NCBI GenBank assembly: GCA_031266435.1
Contig: JAISAZ010000066.1
Coordinates: forward strand, 1 to 40,699
Reading direction: 5' to 3'
DNA: 40,699 nucleotides
Source of the DNA: Accumulibacter sp.
GTDB lineage: Bacteria; Pseudomonadota; Gammaproteobacteria; Burkholderiales; Rhodocyclaceae
Shown piece by piece: positions 18,472 to 29,740 of this stretch (position 1 is the stretch's first letter; each line of letters begins with the position of its first letter). The notes beneath the pieces are model-generated. The model made no database searches. It worked only from the letters and a program-made list of their open reading frames with translations, and was not told the origin of the DNA. The position numbers and the translations under genes were made by a program.

Positions 18472-18999
18472 TCAATGCGCGCACGACATCGTCGCGCCAT
18501 ACGGCCCACGGTATTCCGTGCGCTGATACGTCGTCCTGACGATCCCGGTCGTCGCGTCGAAAAGCGCGTCGAAACGCGCCATCTGGCCCCAATCGTTGCA
18601 AAACCGCCATTCCCAGACCAATTCGTTGCGCCTTTCGAAATACGCGGTCCATCCGGGGAACGAAGGTCCGAGAATCCTGAGCACGTCGGCCTGCGACGAT
18701 TTTTCGTTCTCGATGCGCGCAAAGTGCAGCGTGTCGAGGACGCCTTCGATGCGGTCGAGACGTTTGTCCGGGCGGATGTAGACCATGAAGGTCTGCGTCC
18801 CCGCCGGCCCCCTCGGATACGCAAGCTGCACGCGCCCGTCGGGGTCGTCCCAGCGCATCGCGGGCGCCCCCATGACGGCCACAACATTCTCGATCGTATC
18901 GACCCCAGGTTTGAGGCCGCTTCCGCTGTACGCCGCGCACGCGGAAAGCAGCGCGATGACGGCGCAAAACGCACAGCGCCGCAGGAAAGAAGTCTTCAT
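18472..18999 (-). CDS. Outer-membrane lipoprotein, SmpA/OmlA-like
   Basis: 175 residues. Signal peptide with lipobox 'LLSAC', lipidated C21. After it, 'LKPGVDTIENVVAVMGAPAM' is typical of small BamE/SmpA/OmlA-like lipoproteins, and the pattern appears twice ('VLRILGPSFPGWTAYFERRN' is the second, with a 'VWEW' strand). Not BamE itself, which is shorter and sits elsewhere. AGGAGG precedes the ATG. It lies 41 bases downstream of grxD in the same direction and is likely co-transcribed. Specific role unknown. Confidence 0.82.
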   Translation of the reverse strand: MKTSFLRRCAFCAVIALLSACAAYSGSGLKPGVDTIENVVAVMGAPAMRWDDPDGRVQLAYPRGPAGTQTFMVYIRPDKRLDRIEGVLDTLHFARIENEKSSQADVLRILGPSFPGWTAYFERRNELVWEWRFCNDWGQMARFDALFDATTGIVRTTYQRTEYRGPYGATMSCAH

Positions 19000-19040
19000 T
19001 TCCGTCCTCCTTTTCGTTTGCCCGCAGCGAGCCGTCGAAA

Positions 19041-19364
19041 TCAGTCCGGCGGCGCGATGCCCTCGAGCAGTTGCTTCAACTCACCGTTTTCGTACATTTC
19101 ACGCAGGATGTCGCAACCGCCGACGAATTCACCGCGGATATACAGTTGCGGGATCGTCGGCCAGTTGGAAAAGACCTTGACGCCTTCACGAATCTCCGGT
19201 GCGTCCAGAACGTCGACGCTGAAAAAGAGCGGCAGGTTGCACGCCTGAAGGATTTTCACCGCCGTCGCCGAAAACCCGCACATCGGCATACGCGGCGTCC
19301 CCTTCATGTACAGCACGACCGGGTTCGTCGCAATTTGTTCCTTGATCAGCGCCTGCGCGTCCAT
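19041..19364 (-). CDS. grxD: Monothiol CGFS glutaredoxin
   Basis: 107 residues starting '[20 protein letters not shown]'. The '[13 protein letters not shown]' active site has C29 of the CGFS motif; '[20 protein letters not shown]' is the glutathione-binding part. Grx4-type proteins carry [2Fe-2S] clusters with glutathione and BolA. The frame stays open far upstream, but AGAGGA 6 bases before the ATG at 19364 and family length fix the start. Copy 2 of the 103-bp repeat begins 12 bases upstream, so the promoter must lie within or beyond it. Confidence 0.95.
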   Translation of the reverse strand: MDAQALIKEQIATNPVVLYMKGTPRMPMCGFSATAVKILQACNLPLFFSVDVLDAPEIREGVKVFSNWPTIPQLYIRGEFVGGCDILREMYENGELKQLLEGIAPPD

Positions 19365-19376
19365 AAATTCCTCTTG

Positions 19377-19479
19377 ACTCCATTTCCAGTTCATCCCTTC
19401 CATCGTCGACTTCGCCTTGCGGGACGCGAGTACTGTGAAGCGGCTCGTCTTCTCGGCATGAATGAACTGGAAAAGGAAT
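19377..19479. repeat. 103-bp terminal-inverted-repeat element, copy 2
   Basis: Ends ACTCCATTTCCAGTTCAT (19377-19394) and ATGAACTGGAAAAGGAAT (19462-19479). Exactly the same length and orientation as copy 1, with about two thirds interior identity by eye. It is immediately upstream of the grxD ribosome site. Parts of the interior (GCCTTGC...GTAC.GT...GGCT.GTC) recall neisserial intergenic repeats, from memory only. Confidence 0.85.
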
Positions 19480-19967
19480 GATCGTTCACTTTGACCCAAA
19501 GCCGCCGTAGCGGAGAGGTCCCCGCGCGGGATTATCTCCGATTTTCTTCTCGATGGGGAAGGGTTTTCGAACAAAGACACGGGTCGGATGCTTGCGTACC
19601 CTTCGATGCGCTTTTCGACTTCAGAAGCTTCGGAAAGCTCCGAGAGACTCACAAATGAAGCGCTGAACTGGTATGATGTTTTTCATAACTGGCCGATCCG
19701 GGAAGGGGACGCATGGCATCGCTCGGTGTGCGTCCCGCTCCAAGGAAAACACCTCCACGAAAAAGGCGTTGCGCCAAAGATGCGATCTTTGGCGGAGTTG
19801 AAACCGAAGCCGCCAAAAGAGACGCCCCTTTCGGGGCGTCGGGCCGGAGATGCTATCTCCGGCGGCTTTCGATTTTTGATTTTAGCGAACGAGTGTTGGA
19901 TAGTCAAGGTTTTAACGCCAACACGTTCGACGCCTGTACGTATTTTTATGGACGAAGGCGCAATCTG
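19480..19967. other. Gene-free stretch with stacked hairpins
   Basis: No convincing gene. The right half has three hairpins: 19772-19781/19785-19794 (GCCAAAGAT...ATCTTTGGC), 19821-19828/19833-19840 (GACGCCCC-TTTC-GGGGCGTC) and 19843-19851/19855-19863 (GCCGGAGAT-GCT-ATCTCCGGC). The first and third share GAT-GCN-ATC at the tip. AAGCCGCC (19807-19814) can pair with GGCGGCTT (19861-19868), enclosing the second. A T-rich tract follows. It could be a structured RNA, a terminator for transcripts entering the island, or a REP-type repeat. Confidence 0.5.
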
Positions 19968-20588
19968 ATGAAACGTGTCATGACCTATATCGATGGGTTT
20001 AATCTGTTTTTCGGTCTTCGCAGCAAGTGCTGGAAAAAATATTACTGGCTAAACCTGCACAGACTATCGACCGTTTTGCTCAAGCCCGACCAAAGTTTGG
20101 CGGGTGTCCACTATTTCACGGCTCGGCATCTGGATAATGGGCGTAACGCACAGGATCGGCGACGGCAGAATACGTATCTGGAAGCTCTTGATACGCTCCC
20201 CAAGTTTCGGACGCACCTCGGGCAATATCTTAAAAAAAAGGAAAAATGTCACAAATGTGGCGCGCAATGGGTGACTTACGAAGAGAAAATGACAGATGTC
20301 AATATCGCCGTACAAATGCAATCCGACGCCTTCGACGATCTGTTTGACATTGCGCTTCTGTTTTCCGCCGACAGCGATTTGACGACGCCTGTTCGACGAC
20401 TGCGGACTCGATTTCCGAGCAAAAGAATCATCGTTGTTTTTCCACCCGGACGGCACTCTTACGAACTGAAAAAAGTCGCGACTGGCTATCTCACCATCGG
20501 TGAGGATAAGTTGCGTGCCAGCCAGTTGCCGGATCTAGTCGTAAAATCCGATGGCTTCACGCTCCAGCGTCCCGCGCATTGGCGGTAA
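19968..20588 (+). CDS. NYN-domain (PIN-like) protein
   Basis: 206 residues. 'MTYIDGFNLFFGLR' is the NYN opening with its first acidic residue D9. The catalytic-type acids recur in 'TDVNIAVQM' and 'LLFSADSDLTTPVRRLR'. A CxxC pair ('KCHKCGAQW') probably binds zinc. NYN proteins are predicted metal-dependent RNases; the acidic residues are all present. No Shine-Dalgarno sequence is evident before ATG 19968. Followed by the AlbA_2 gene after 66 bases. First gene of the accessory island; a role in defence is inference from neighbours. Confidence 0.85.
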   Translation: MKRVMTYIDGFNLFFGLRSKCWKKYYWLNLHRLSTVLLKPDQSLAGVHYFTARHLDNGRNAQDRRRQNTYLEALDTLPKFRTHLGQYLKKKEKCHKCGAQWVTYEEKMTDVNIAVQMQSDAFDDLFDIALLFSADSDLTTPVRRLRTRFPSKRIIVVFPPGRHSYELKKVATGYLTIGEDKLRASQLPDLVVKSDGFTLQRPAHWR

Positions 20589-20654
20589 AAGCGGGCGATG
20601 CCGGTGTGCGCGGCGCGCAAGGACAGTTGGAACTTTGACCGGAGGATCACGCCC

Positions 20655-21926
20655 ATGAGACTTTCGCATGCTGAATTGCTGAAAAAAATCCGCCTTGGCG
20701 AAGACAGTTATCTGGAACTGAAAGAGGTACGCTTCGCCGGTGACAAGCTGCGCGGCCCATCGCAGGACGACCTGGCCGACGAACTCGCTGCGTTTGCCAA
20801 TAGCGCGGGCGGCGTTCTGGTTCTTGGTGTTGAAGACAAGAGCCGTGCGGTGGTCGGCATCGAACTCGACAAACTGGATGCCGTGGAGGCGCTGGTGCGT
20901 CAGGCGTGTGAAGACGCGATCAAGCAGCCCTTGGCGCCGCTCATCGAACGCCTGACCCTGCCGGACGCGCAGGGCGTCGAGCAACCCGTCATCCGCGTCG
21001 ATGTGCCGCGCAGCCTGTTCGTGCACCAAAGCCCCGGCGGTTATCTGCACCGGGTAGGTTCTTCCAAACGTCCCATTGCCCCGGACCAACTGGCGCGGCT
21101 GTTTCAGCAGCGTAGCCAGTCGCGTCTGATTCGCTTCGATGAAACGCCGGTGCCCACGGCCACCTTTGCCGACCTGGATGAAGTGTTGTGGCGACGTTTT
21201 ACCGGTGATCTGGAAGGTGAGCCTGCCGAAACCGTACTCTCCAAACTGGCGATGGGCGGGATCGATGAAGAGGGTGTCTGGCGTCCGTCGGTGGCAGGCG
21301 TGTTGATGGCCGCACCCGACCCGCGAGTGTTTTTTTCGACGGCGTATATCCAGGCGGTCGCTTATGCGGGGACGGAAATTGCGCCCAGTCAACACGACCC
21401 ATACCAGCTTGACGCTGCGGATATTTTCGGTCCGCTCGACCGGCAAATTGCCGACGCTTGCCACTTCGTCAGAAGAAACATGCGAACCTGGGCGCGCAAG
21501 GGGCCGGCAGGCGGGCGTGCGGACACGCCGCAGTACGACCTGGTGGCCGTATTCGAGGCCATCACCAACGCCGTGGCCCACAGGGACTACTCCCTGAGCG
21601 GTAGCAAAGTGCGTCTGAGAATGTTCGAAAACCGCCTGGAAATCTATACGCCCGGAATGCTGGCCAACACCATGACCCCCGAAACGCTGCGCTACCGGCA
21701 GGTCGCGCGAAACGAAGTGATCGCCAGTCTGCTCGCGCGCTGCCCCGTGCCGCCGGGTCTGGAGGCGGGGCGGCGCAGCCGTATCATGGATAAACGCGGG
21801 GAGGGTGTGCCGATCATCCTGCGGGAAAGCCTCCTGCTTTCCGGCGTTTCGCCGGTATTCCGGCTGATAGGCGACAGTGAGTTACTGCTGACCATCTACG
21901 CAGCGAACGGGGAGTCGAAATCATGA
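20655..21926 (+). CDS. AlbA_2 (Schlafen-type) ATP-binding protein
   Basis: 423 residues from ATG 20655, with GGAGGA 8 bases upstream. N-terminal AlbA_2/Schlafen domain: '[12 protein letters not shown]', '[22 protein letters not shown]', '[20 protein letters not shown]'. The C-terminal half carries a HATPase_c_4-type region ('[20 protein letters not shown]', '[13 protein letters not shown]'). Such proteins are often called divergent AAA-4 or transcriptional regulators and are common in defence islands. The stop overlaps the DUF499 remnant in ATGA, so it was formerly coupled to a DUF499 gene. Confidence 0.88.
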   Translation: MRLSHAELLKKIRLGEDSYLELKEVRFAGDKLRGPSQDDLADELAAFANSAGGVLVLGVEDKSRAVVGIELDKLDAVEALVRQACEDAIKQPLAPLIERLTLPDAQGVEQPVIRVDVPRSLFVHQSPGGYLHRVGSSKRPIAPDQLARLFQQRSQSRLIRFDETPVPTATFADLDEVLWRRFTGDLEGEPAETVLSKLAMGGIDEEGVWRPSVAGVLMAAPDPRVFFSTAYIQAVAYAGTEIAPSQHDPYQLDAADIFGPLDRQIADACHFVRRNMRTWARKGPAGGRADTPQYDLVAVFEAITNAVAHRDYSLSGSKVRLRMFENRLEIYTPGMLANTMTPETLRYRQVARNEVIASLLARCPVPPGLEAGRRSRIMDKRGEGVPIILRESLLLSGVSPVFRLIGDSELLLTIYAANGESKS

Positions 21927-22051
21927 GTCTGAAACCCTGGCGCGAGATCGCGGAGCCGCCCTCCGACGTGCGGGAGGGCAGCTTCCAGAAGACCGAGTTC
22001 GCCGCCGCCGACGCGGACATAGTGGGATCGCAAGGAAAACTGGATATTTGA
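21923..22051 (+). pseudogene. DUF499 ATPase remnant (first ~30 codons only)
   Basis: A 42-codon frame starting at an ATGA overlap with the AlbA_2 gene. It begins [10 protein letters not shown], then has [10 protein letters not shown], matching from memory the conserved start of large (about 1000-residue) DUF499 ATPases ('LKPWRE...P..DV..G.F...EFAADL'). After 'EFAAADAD' the similarity ends and the frame stops. The rest of the gene is missing and an AAA ATPase gene starts 11 bases later. It could still be translated as a small peptide, but is best read as a deletion scar. Confidence 0.7.
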
Positions 22052-22061
22052 GGGAAGCCTT

Positions 22062-23243
22062 ATGCAAGCCATGCAGATTGAATCGATCGAAATCGAAAAC
22101 TACCGCGTTTTCAAAAAAGCCAAACTGGAAGCTCTGCCGCGCCTCGTGGCCTTGGTCGGCGCCAATGGTTCCGGGAAGAGTACCTTGTTCGACGTTTTTT
22201 CTTTTTTGAAAGACGCCTTGGCTCTCAACGCCGGGAAGGCCGTGGCACGGCGCGGCGGATTGCGTGAGCTGAAAAGCCGGGATCAGGCTGGGCCGATTCG
22301 ATTCGGGATCAAATTTCGTGAGTCGGGCGGGCGGCTGGCGAGCTATGAATTGAGCATTGGCGAACGGGACGGTCGCGTCGTCGTCGAGCACGAGGTTCTG
22401 AAGTTCCGGCGCGGCCAGCGAGGACAAGCCTGGCATTTCGTCAATTTCTCCTGCGGCAAGGGAACTGCCATCATGAACGAGCACCAGTACGGGGAAGCCG
22501 GCGCCAAGGAACAGCGGGCCGAGTATTCTCTGGACGAACCGGATGTGCTGGCGATCAAGGGATTGGGACAGTTCAAGGACTTTCGCGTCGTCGCCGAATT
22601 TCGTTCCTTGATCGAGAACTGGCAAATATCGGATTTTCATATCGCCGAGGCTCGCCCCGCGACGGAAGAGGGCTACGCGGAGCATCTTTCCACGCGCGGC
22701 GATAATTTGGCGCAGGTGGCGCAGTTTCTTTACGCCTACCACCCGGAACGCTTCAAGCAAGTGTTGGAAGCGATGAAGCGCCGTGTGCCCGGAGTAACCG
22801 AGGTAGAAGCCCGACCGACAGAGGATGGGCGTCTGGTGTTGCGATTTCAGGATGGGAGCTTCAAAGACCCGTTCATCGCGCGTTTCGTTTCGGACGGCAC
22901 GATCAAGATGTTTGCCTATCTGGTCTTGCTGCACGACCCCAAACCTTTTCCCCTGCTGGCAATCGAGGAGCCTGAGAACCAGCTTTATCCGGAATTGCTG
23001 GGCGATCTGGCCGAAGAGTTCCGCGCTTACGCGCAGCGCGGGGGGCAGGTCTTCGTTTCCACGCATTCGCCGGAATTTTTGAATGCCTTGAAGCTCGAAG
23101 AGATTTATTGTTTACGCAAGGAAGAGGGGTTCACGGCCATCCGCCACGCGAGCGATTCGGAAAATCTCAGGGCGCTTTTGGATGCGGGCGATCTGCCCGG
23201 CTATTTGTGGAAGCAGGGTTTGTTCGAGGGAGTAAATCGCTGA
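22062..23243 (+). CDS. AAA family ATPase (AAA_21, ABC/OLD-like)
   Basis: 393 residues. 'IESIEIENYRVFKKAKLEAL' opening, Walker A 'GANGSGKST' (33-41), ABC-like signature 'SDGTIKMFAYL' (277 onward), Walker B 'LLAIEEPENQL' and switch histidine in 'VFVSTHSPEF' (H335). GAGGGA precedes the ATG. Its stop overlaps the DUF4276 start (TGATG), so the two are coupled. An ATPase of this type next to a TOPRIM-like partner resembles OLD/Gabija/PARIS-type defence pairs; the likeness is architectural, not proven. Confidence 0.9.
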   Translation: MQAMQIESIEIENYRVFKKAKLEALPRLVALVGANGSGKSTLFDVFSFLKDALALNAGKAVARRGGLRELKSRDQAGPIRFGIKFRESGGRLASYELSIGERDGRVVVEHEVLKFRRGQRGQAWHFVNFSCGKGTAIMNEHQYGEAGAKEQRAEYSLDEPDVLAIKGLGQFKDFRVVAEFRSLIENWQISDFHIAEARPATEEGYAEHLSTRGDNLAQVAQFLYAYHPERFKQVLEAMKRRVPGVTEVEARPTEDGRLVLRFQDGSFKDPFIARFVSDGTIKMFAYLVLLHDPKPFPLLAIEEPENQLYPELLGDLAEEFRAYAQRGGQVFVSTHSPEFLNALKLEEIYCLRKEEGFTAIRHASDSENLRALLDAGDLPGYLWKQGLFEGVNR

Positions 23244-23830
23244 TGGGGCGCGTGATCTTTCTTCTCGAAGAGCCTTCGATGAAGGCGTTTCTGCTCCACT
23301 ATCTGCCGCGCCTAGTCGAAGGTTGGGTGCATGAGCAGCATTTTTTGCTCGTACCTCACGAAGGGAAATCCGACCTGGATAAAAGTATTCCAAGAAAGCT
23401 GAAAAGCTGGCGCGAACCGGGCGCGTGCTTTGTGGTACTTCGGGACAATGACGGCGCCGATTGTCGTGTGCTGAAAGAGCGGCTGGTCGCACTGTGTCGG
23501 TCAAGCGGCCGCTCGGCGCTGATTCGACTGGTCTGCCAGGAACTCGAAGCGTGGTATCTGGGAGACGCCGCTGCATTGGCAAAGGCGTATCCCGAAGCTA
23601 CGAAGGAAATTCAAAGACTGAACAGGCGTTTTCCCGACCCGGACGCCTGTTTGAAACCGTCTCGTACCTTGGAAAGGAGTTTGCCTTCATTCCAAAAGCG
23701 GGATGCGGCGCGCCGCCTTGGAAGTTTGCTGAATCATGAGACCAACCGATCGGCGAGCCTGCGCGTGTTTTCGCAAGGCGTTCAGCGTCTGGCCTCCCCG
23801 ACAGGAATCGAACCTGTATCTCACGCTTAG
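23243..23830 (+). CDS. DUF4276 protein (TOPRIM-like), C-terminus runs into tRNA-Arg
   Basis: 195 residues. Acidic clusters 'IFLLEEPSMKAF', 'PHEGKSDLDKSI', 'VVLRDNDGADC' and 'CQELEAWYLGD' have the layout of DUF4276, which is TOPRIM-like. It is coupled to the AAA ATPase by a TGATG overlap, suggesting an effector with an ATPase sensor. From about L183 the codons lie inside the tRNA-Arg gene on the other strand (23790 onward), giving a non-family tail 'ASPTGIEPVSHA'. The original stop codon was probably lost at the integration or deletion junction. Confidence 0.8.
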   Translation: MGRVIFLLEEPSMKAFLLHYLPRLVEGWVHEQHFLLVPHEGKSDLDKSIPRKLKSWREPGACFVVLRDNDGADCRVLKERLVALCRSSGRSALIRLVCQELEAWYLGDAAALAKAYPEATKEIQRLNRRFPDPDACLKPSRTLERSLPSFQKRDAARRLGSLLNHETNRSASLRVFSQGVQRLASPTGIEPVSHA

Positions 23831-23864
23831 GAGGCGCGTGCACGATCCATTATGCTACGGGGAG
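23790..23864 (-). tRNA. tRNA-Arg(CCT)
   Basis: Read on the minus strand from 23864. Acceptor stem CTCCCCG pairs fully with CGGGGAG, followed by G and an encoded CCA. The T arm is ACAGG-TTCGATT-CCTGT. The anticodon arm is CGCGC-CTCCTAA-GCGTG, giving anticodon CCT (reads AGG). The D arm is GCAT-AATGGATC-GTGC. The 3' end, the usual target of integrases, faces the accessory island at 19968-23789. The end of the DUF4276 frame overlaps it by 41 bases on the opposite strand. Confidence 0.95.
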
Positions 23865-23989
23865 AAGCGCGTATTTTACCCGGAAAGCGCAAGAAGGCGG
23901 CGGCCTTCTCGCCGCCAATAAATGAAAGAGGAGGGAGAGCGCGCTTCCCCTCCCGTTCCTCATTTCATGTCGGCGTTCCTTCTGACTTT
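23865..23989. other. Spacer between tRNA-Arg and czcA
   Basis: No gene. A hairpin GGCGGC/GCCGCC around 23896-23919 lies just after the end of czcA on the minus strand; it is followed by only a short mixed T stretch, so termination is possible but unproven. It lies between the czcA stop and the tRNA 5' end. Confidence 0.4.
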
Positions 23990-27163
<3,174 letters not shown>

Positions 27164-27175
27164 ATCCGCCTCCGT

Positions 27176-28387
27176 TCAGTGATCGTGTCCGGCCGAGGCT
27201 TTTCCAAGCTCGGACTTGATGACGAAACTGCCCTCCGCCGCGTACGGAACGCCGGCTTTGATGCCCCGGACGATTTCGACGTTTTTGCCGTCGGTGCGTC
27301 CCGTTTCGACCGGAACGGCGTCGAAGCCCCGCTTCGAGCGCACGAATACGATGGTCTTGTTCTCGACGGTCTGGATCGCCTCCGCGCTGACCGCGACCGG
27401 CGCGTCGATTTTTCCCGAAACGATCTCGACGTTCACAAACAGTCCGGGGCGCCAGGCCTTATCAGGGTTCGGCAGCGTGACGCGCGCGGTCGCTGTGCGC
27501 GTTTGCTCGCCGAGCAGAGAGCCGACGTAGGAAATCTTTCCGTCCGAGCACGAGTCGAACGAAGCTGCCTTGACGGTCACGGCGTTCCCGACGCGGACGG
27601 TGTTCAGGTCTCTGGCCGAGACGACGATTTCCGCCCAAACGGTCGAGAGGTCCGACAAGGTCATGACCTTGTCGCTCGCCTGCACCGCCTCGCCGATCGA
27701 CAAGTGCCGTTCGACGATCATGCCGGAGAAGGGCGCACGGAGTTCGAAGCGGTTGAGTCCGCCGCGGACCTTCGCGTCCGCGCCGAGCGCACGGAGCTTT
27801 TGATACGCGTTTTGCGACGCGATCTCCGCTTCCTGAAGCGCGTGTCGTGCCTGGAGATAATCCTGCTCGGCGGAAATTTTGTCCTCCCAGAGTTTTTTCT
27901 CTCGCTCGAGCGTCGTTTTTGCCAATGCCAGACGTTTTTGCGCGGCCAGAGCCTCACTGCGCAGTTCCGAGATGCCGGAACTTGCGAGAACCGCCAGTAC
28001 CTGGTCTTTTTCAACCGTTTGCCCCAATTCGGCGGGAACCGACTCCGCAACGCCGTCGACGCGCGGGACGATATGCGCGGTTCGATCCTGGTTGAAGCGG
28101 ATTTCCCCCGGCAAGGTAAGCGTCGTCGATATCTCAAGCGGCCCCGCGACGGCGACGACGATGCCGGCGGACGAAAGCTGTTCTTCAGAAAACGCGACGG
28201 ACTCGGCGTCGGTCTCGCGCTCGTCGGTCTTGGCGCGTCCGCTCTTTTCCTGAACCTCGGCGGCGGCGACTTTCGAAGGCGTATTCTCCGTATTGCCCGA
28301 CTTCCCTGTAGTCATGAAAACGAGGATGGTCAGCGCAAAAGTGAGTAGAAGGATGCCGGCGATGGCGAATTTTTGATTTTTCTTCAT
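27176..28387 (-). CDS. czcB: RND efflux periplasmic adaptor (CzcB-like)
   Basis: 403 residues from ATG 28387 (AGGG upstream); a TTG at 28393 overlapping the czcC stop is the other option. One N-terminal membrane anchor ('FAIAGILLLTFALTILVFM'), then the barrel-sandwich/lipoyl half 'IVPRVDGVAESVPAELGQTV', a coiled-coil hairpin ('ALAAQKRLALAKTTLEREKK') and the matching half 'FELRAPFSGMIVERHLSIGE'. The tail ends 'SAGHDH', possibly metal-binding. Bridges CzcA and CzcC across the periplasm. Confidence 0.94.
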   Translation of the reverse strand: MKKNQKFAIAGILLLTFALTILVFMTTGKSGNTENTPSKVAAAEVQEKSGRAKTDERETDAESVAFSEEQLSSAGIVVAVAGPLEISTTLTLPGEIRFNQDRTAHIVPRVDGVAESVPAELGQTVEKDQVLAVLASSGISELRSEALAAQKRLALAKTTLEREKKLWEDKISAEQDYLQARHALQEAEIASQNAYQKLRALGADAKVRGGLNRFELRAPFSGMIVERHLSIGEAVQASDKVMTLSDLSTVWAEIVVSARDLNTVRVGNAVTVKAASFDSCSDGKISYVGSLLGEQTRTATARVTLPNPDKAWRPGLFVNVEIVSGKIDAPVAVSAEAIQTVENKTIVFVRSKRGFDAVPVETGRTDGKNVEIVRGIKAGVPYAAEGSFVIKSELGKASAGHDH

Positions 28388-28389
28388 GT

Positions 28390-29697
28390 TCAATCCCTGT
28401 ATCCTGGTCTGGACGAAGTAAAGAGCGACGCGCCCTGGGGACCCAGGATCGTTTCGACCTCCGCGACGGCGCGTTGAACCTCGCCGAGCGCCGCGACGTA
28501 CTGCCCGCGCGCCAGAAACAAGGTCCTCTGCGCGTCGAGAATGTCCAGAAAGCCGAACTTGCCGAGTTCAAACCCGCGCGTCGTCGCGTCGAGCGCGATT
28601 TGAGCGCCCGGAAGGATTTCTTTGCGGATATCCGAAACCGTTTGCAGCGCGGCGGCGAGCCTCTGGTGCGACTGCGCCAGGTCGGTACGCAGACGCGCGT
28701 CGACCGCCGTTTGTTCGTCGCGCGCCTTCTCGACGCGCACTTTGGCTTCGTAGATATTGCCCTGGTTCCGGTCGAAAATCGGGAGCGTCATCGCCAGACC
28801 GATCAGATTGATTCGCTCACCCGTCATTTCGTTGCGCTGCACGCCGCCGCGCACGATCAGATCCGGGTAACGCTTCGATTCCTCCAGCTTGAGCATCGCC
28901 TCGCGCAAACCGACTTCCTGCCTCGCTCGCAGGGCTTCCGGCGCGTTCAGCAATTGGTCGTACAGCGCGGCGAGCGACGGCAGACGCGGCAGGATTTCGA
29001 GTTCGCCGACGGCTCCGGTGAAACGCGGCGCCGGATTCCCCCAAAGCGCGGTCAGGCGCTTCCGGGCGTTTTCCAGCGCCGCGTTCGCCTGCGTCAGATC
29101 GATCCCCGCGCCCGAAACCGCGACGCGCGCGCGTGTCTCCTCGACCGGTGAGACCTTGCCGGCGAGAACACGGCGCCTCGCCGCGTCAAGCCCGCGATTT
29201 GCGAGCGCCATCGAGTTTTTGGCGAGGCGCAAGCTCTCCTGCGCCGCCAAAACTTCGTAAAAGACCTGGATCACGGCGGCGCGGACGCTCGCAAACCGCA
29301 TGTCGAGTTCCGCGCTCGCCACGTCGCGCGCGCGCTCCGCGCTTTCTATGCGGGCGCCTCGTTTGCCGCCGAGTTCCAAAGGCTGTCCCAGCCAATACGT
29401 CGTTTGACGCATCGAAGAACGCGTGTCCTCGACGTCGACCGAAATTTCGGGGTTGCGGAACACGGCGGCTTGCTCGCGCGTCGCCGCGACCGCGTCGAGT
29501 TCGCGGCGAGCGATCGCCAGTTCGGGGTTGGCTTCAATGGCAAGGCTCATCGCATGTTCGAGCGAAAGAGCCGCCGACGGTTCGTTTTGCACGGCGAGCG
29601 CGGTCGCCTCGCTTGCCGATCGAAACGGAGTTTGCGCGAAAATCGGATTGATATACAGAAACGCCGCCAATCCAAGCGGCAGGGTAATCCACCTCAT
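28390..29697 (-). CDS. czcC: TolC-family outer-membrane channel (CzcC-like)
   Basis: 435 residues. Signal peptide ('LPLGLAAFLYINPIFA'), then two outer-membrane-efflux repeats: 'LSLEHAMSLAIEANPELAIA' with 'NPEISVDVEDTRSS', and 'GLAMTLPIFDRNQGNIYEAK' with 'YVAALGEVQRAVAEVE'. GGAGAA precedes the ATG. Forms the outer-membrane exit of the Czc pump. Its stop overlaps the possible TTG of czcB (TTGA). Confidence 0.93.
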   Translation of the reverse strand: MRWITLPLGLAAFLYINPIFAQTPFRSASEATALAVQNEPSAALSLEHAMSLAIEANPELAIARRELDAVAATREQAAVFRNPEISVDVEDTRSSMRQTTYWLGQPLELGGKRGARIESAERARDVASAELDMRFASVRAAVIQVFYEVLAAQESLRLAKNSMALANRGLDAARRRVLAGKVSPVEETRARVAVSGAGIDLTQANAALENARKRLTALWGNPAPRFTGAVGELEILPRLPSLAALYDQLLNAPEALRARQEVGLREAMLKLEESKRYPDLIVRGGVQRNEMTGERINLIGLAMTLPIFDRNQGNIYEAKVRVEKARDEQTAVDARLRTDLAQSHQRLAAALQTVSDIRKEILPGAQIALDATTRGFELGKFGFLDILDAQRTLFLARGQYVAALGEVQRAVAEVETILGPQGASLFTSSRPGYRD

Positions 29698-29740
29698 CGA
29701 ATTCTCCAGAAAACGGAAAAGAATTCGGCGAGCCTGCGGA

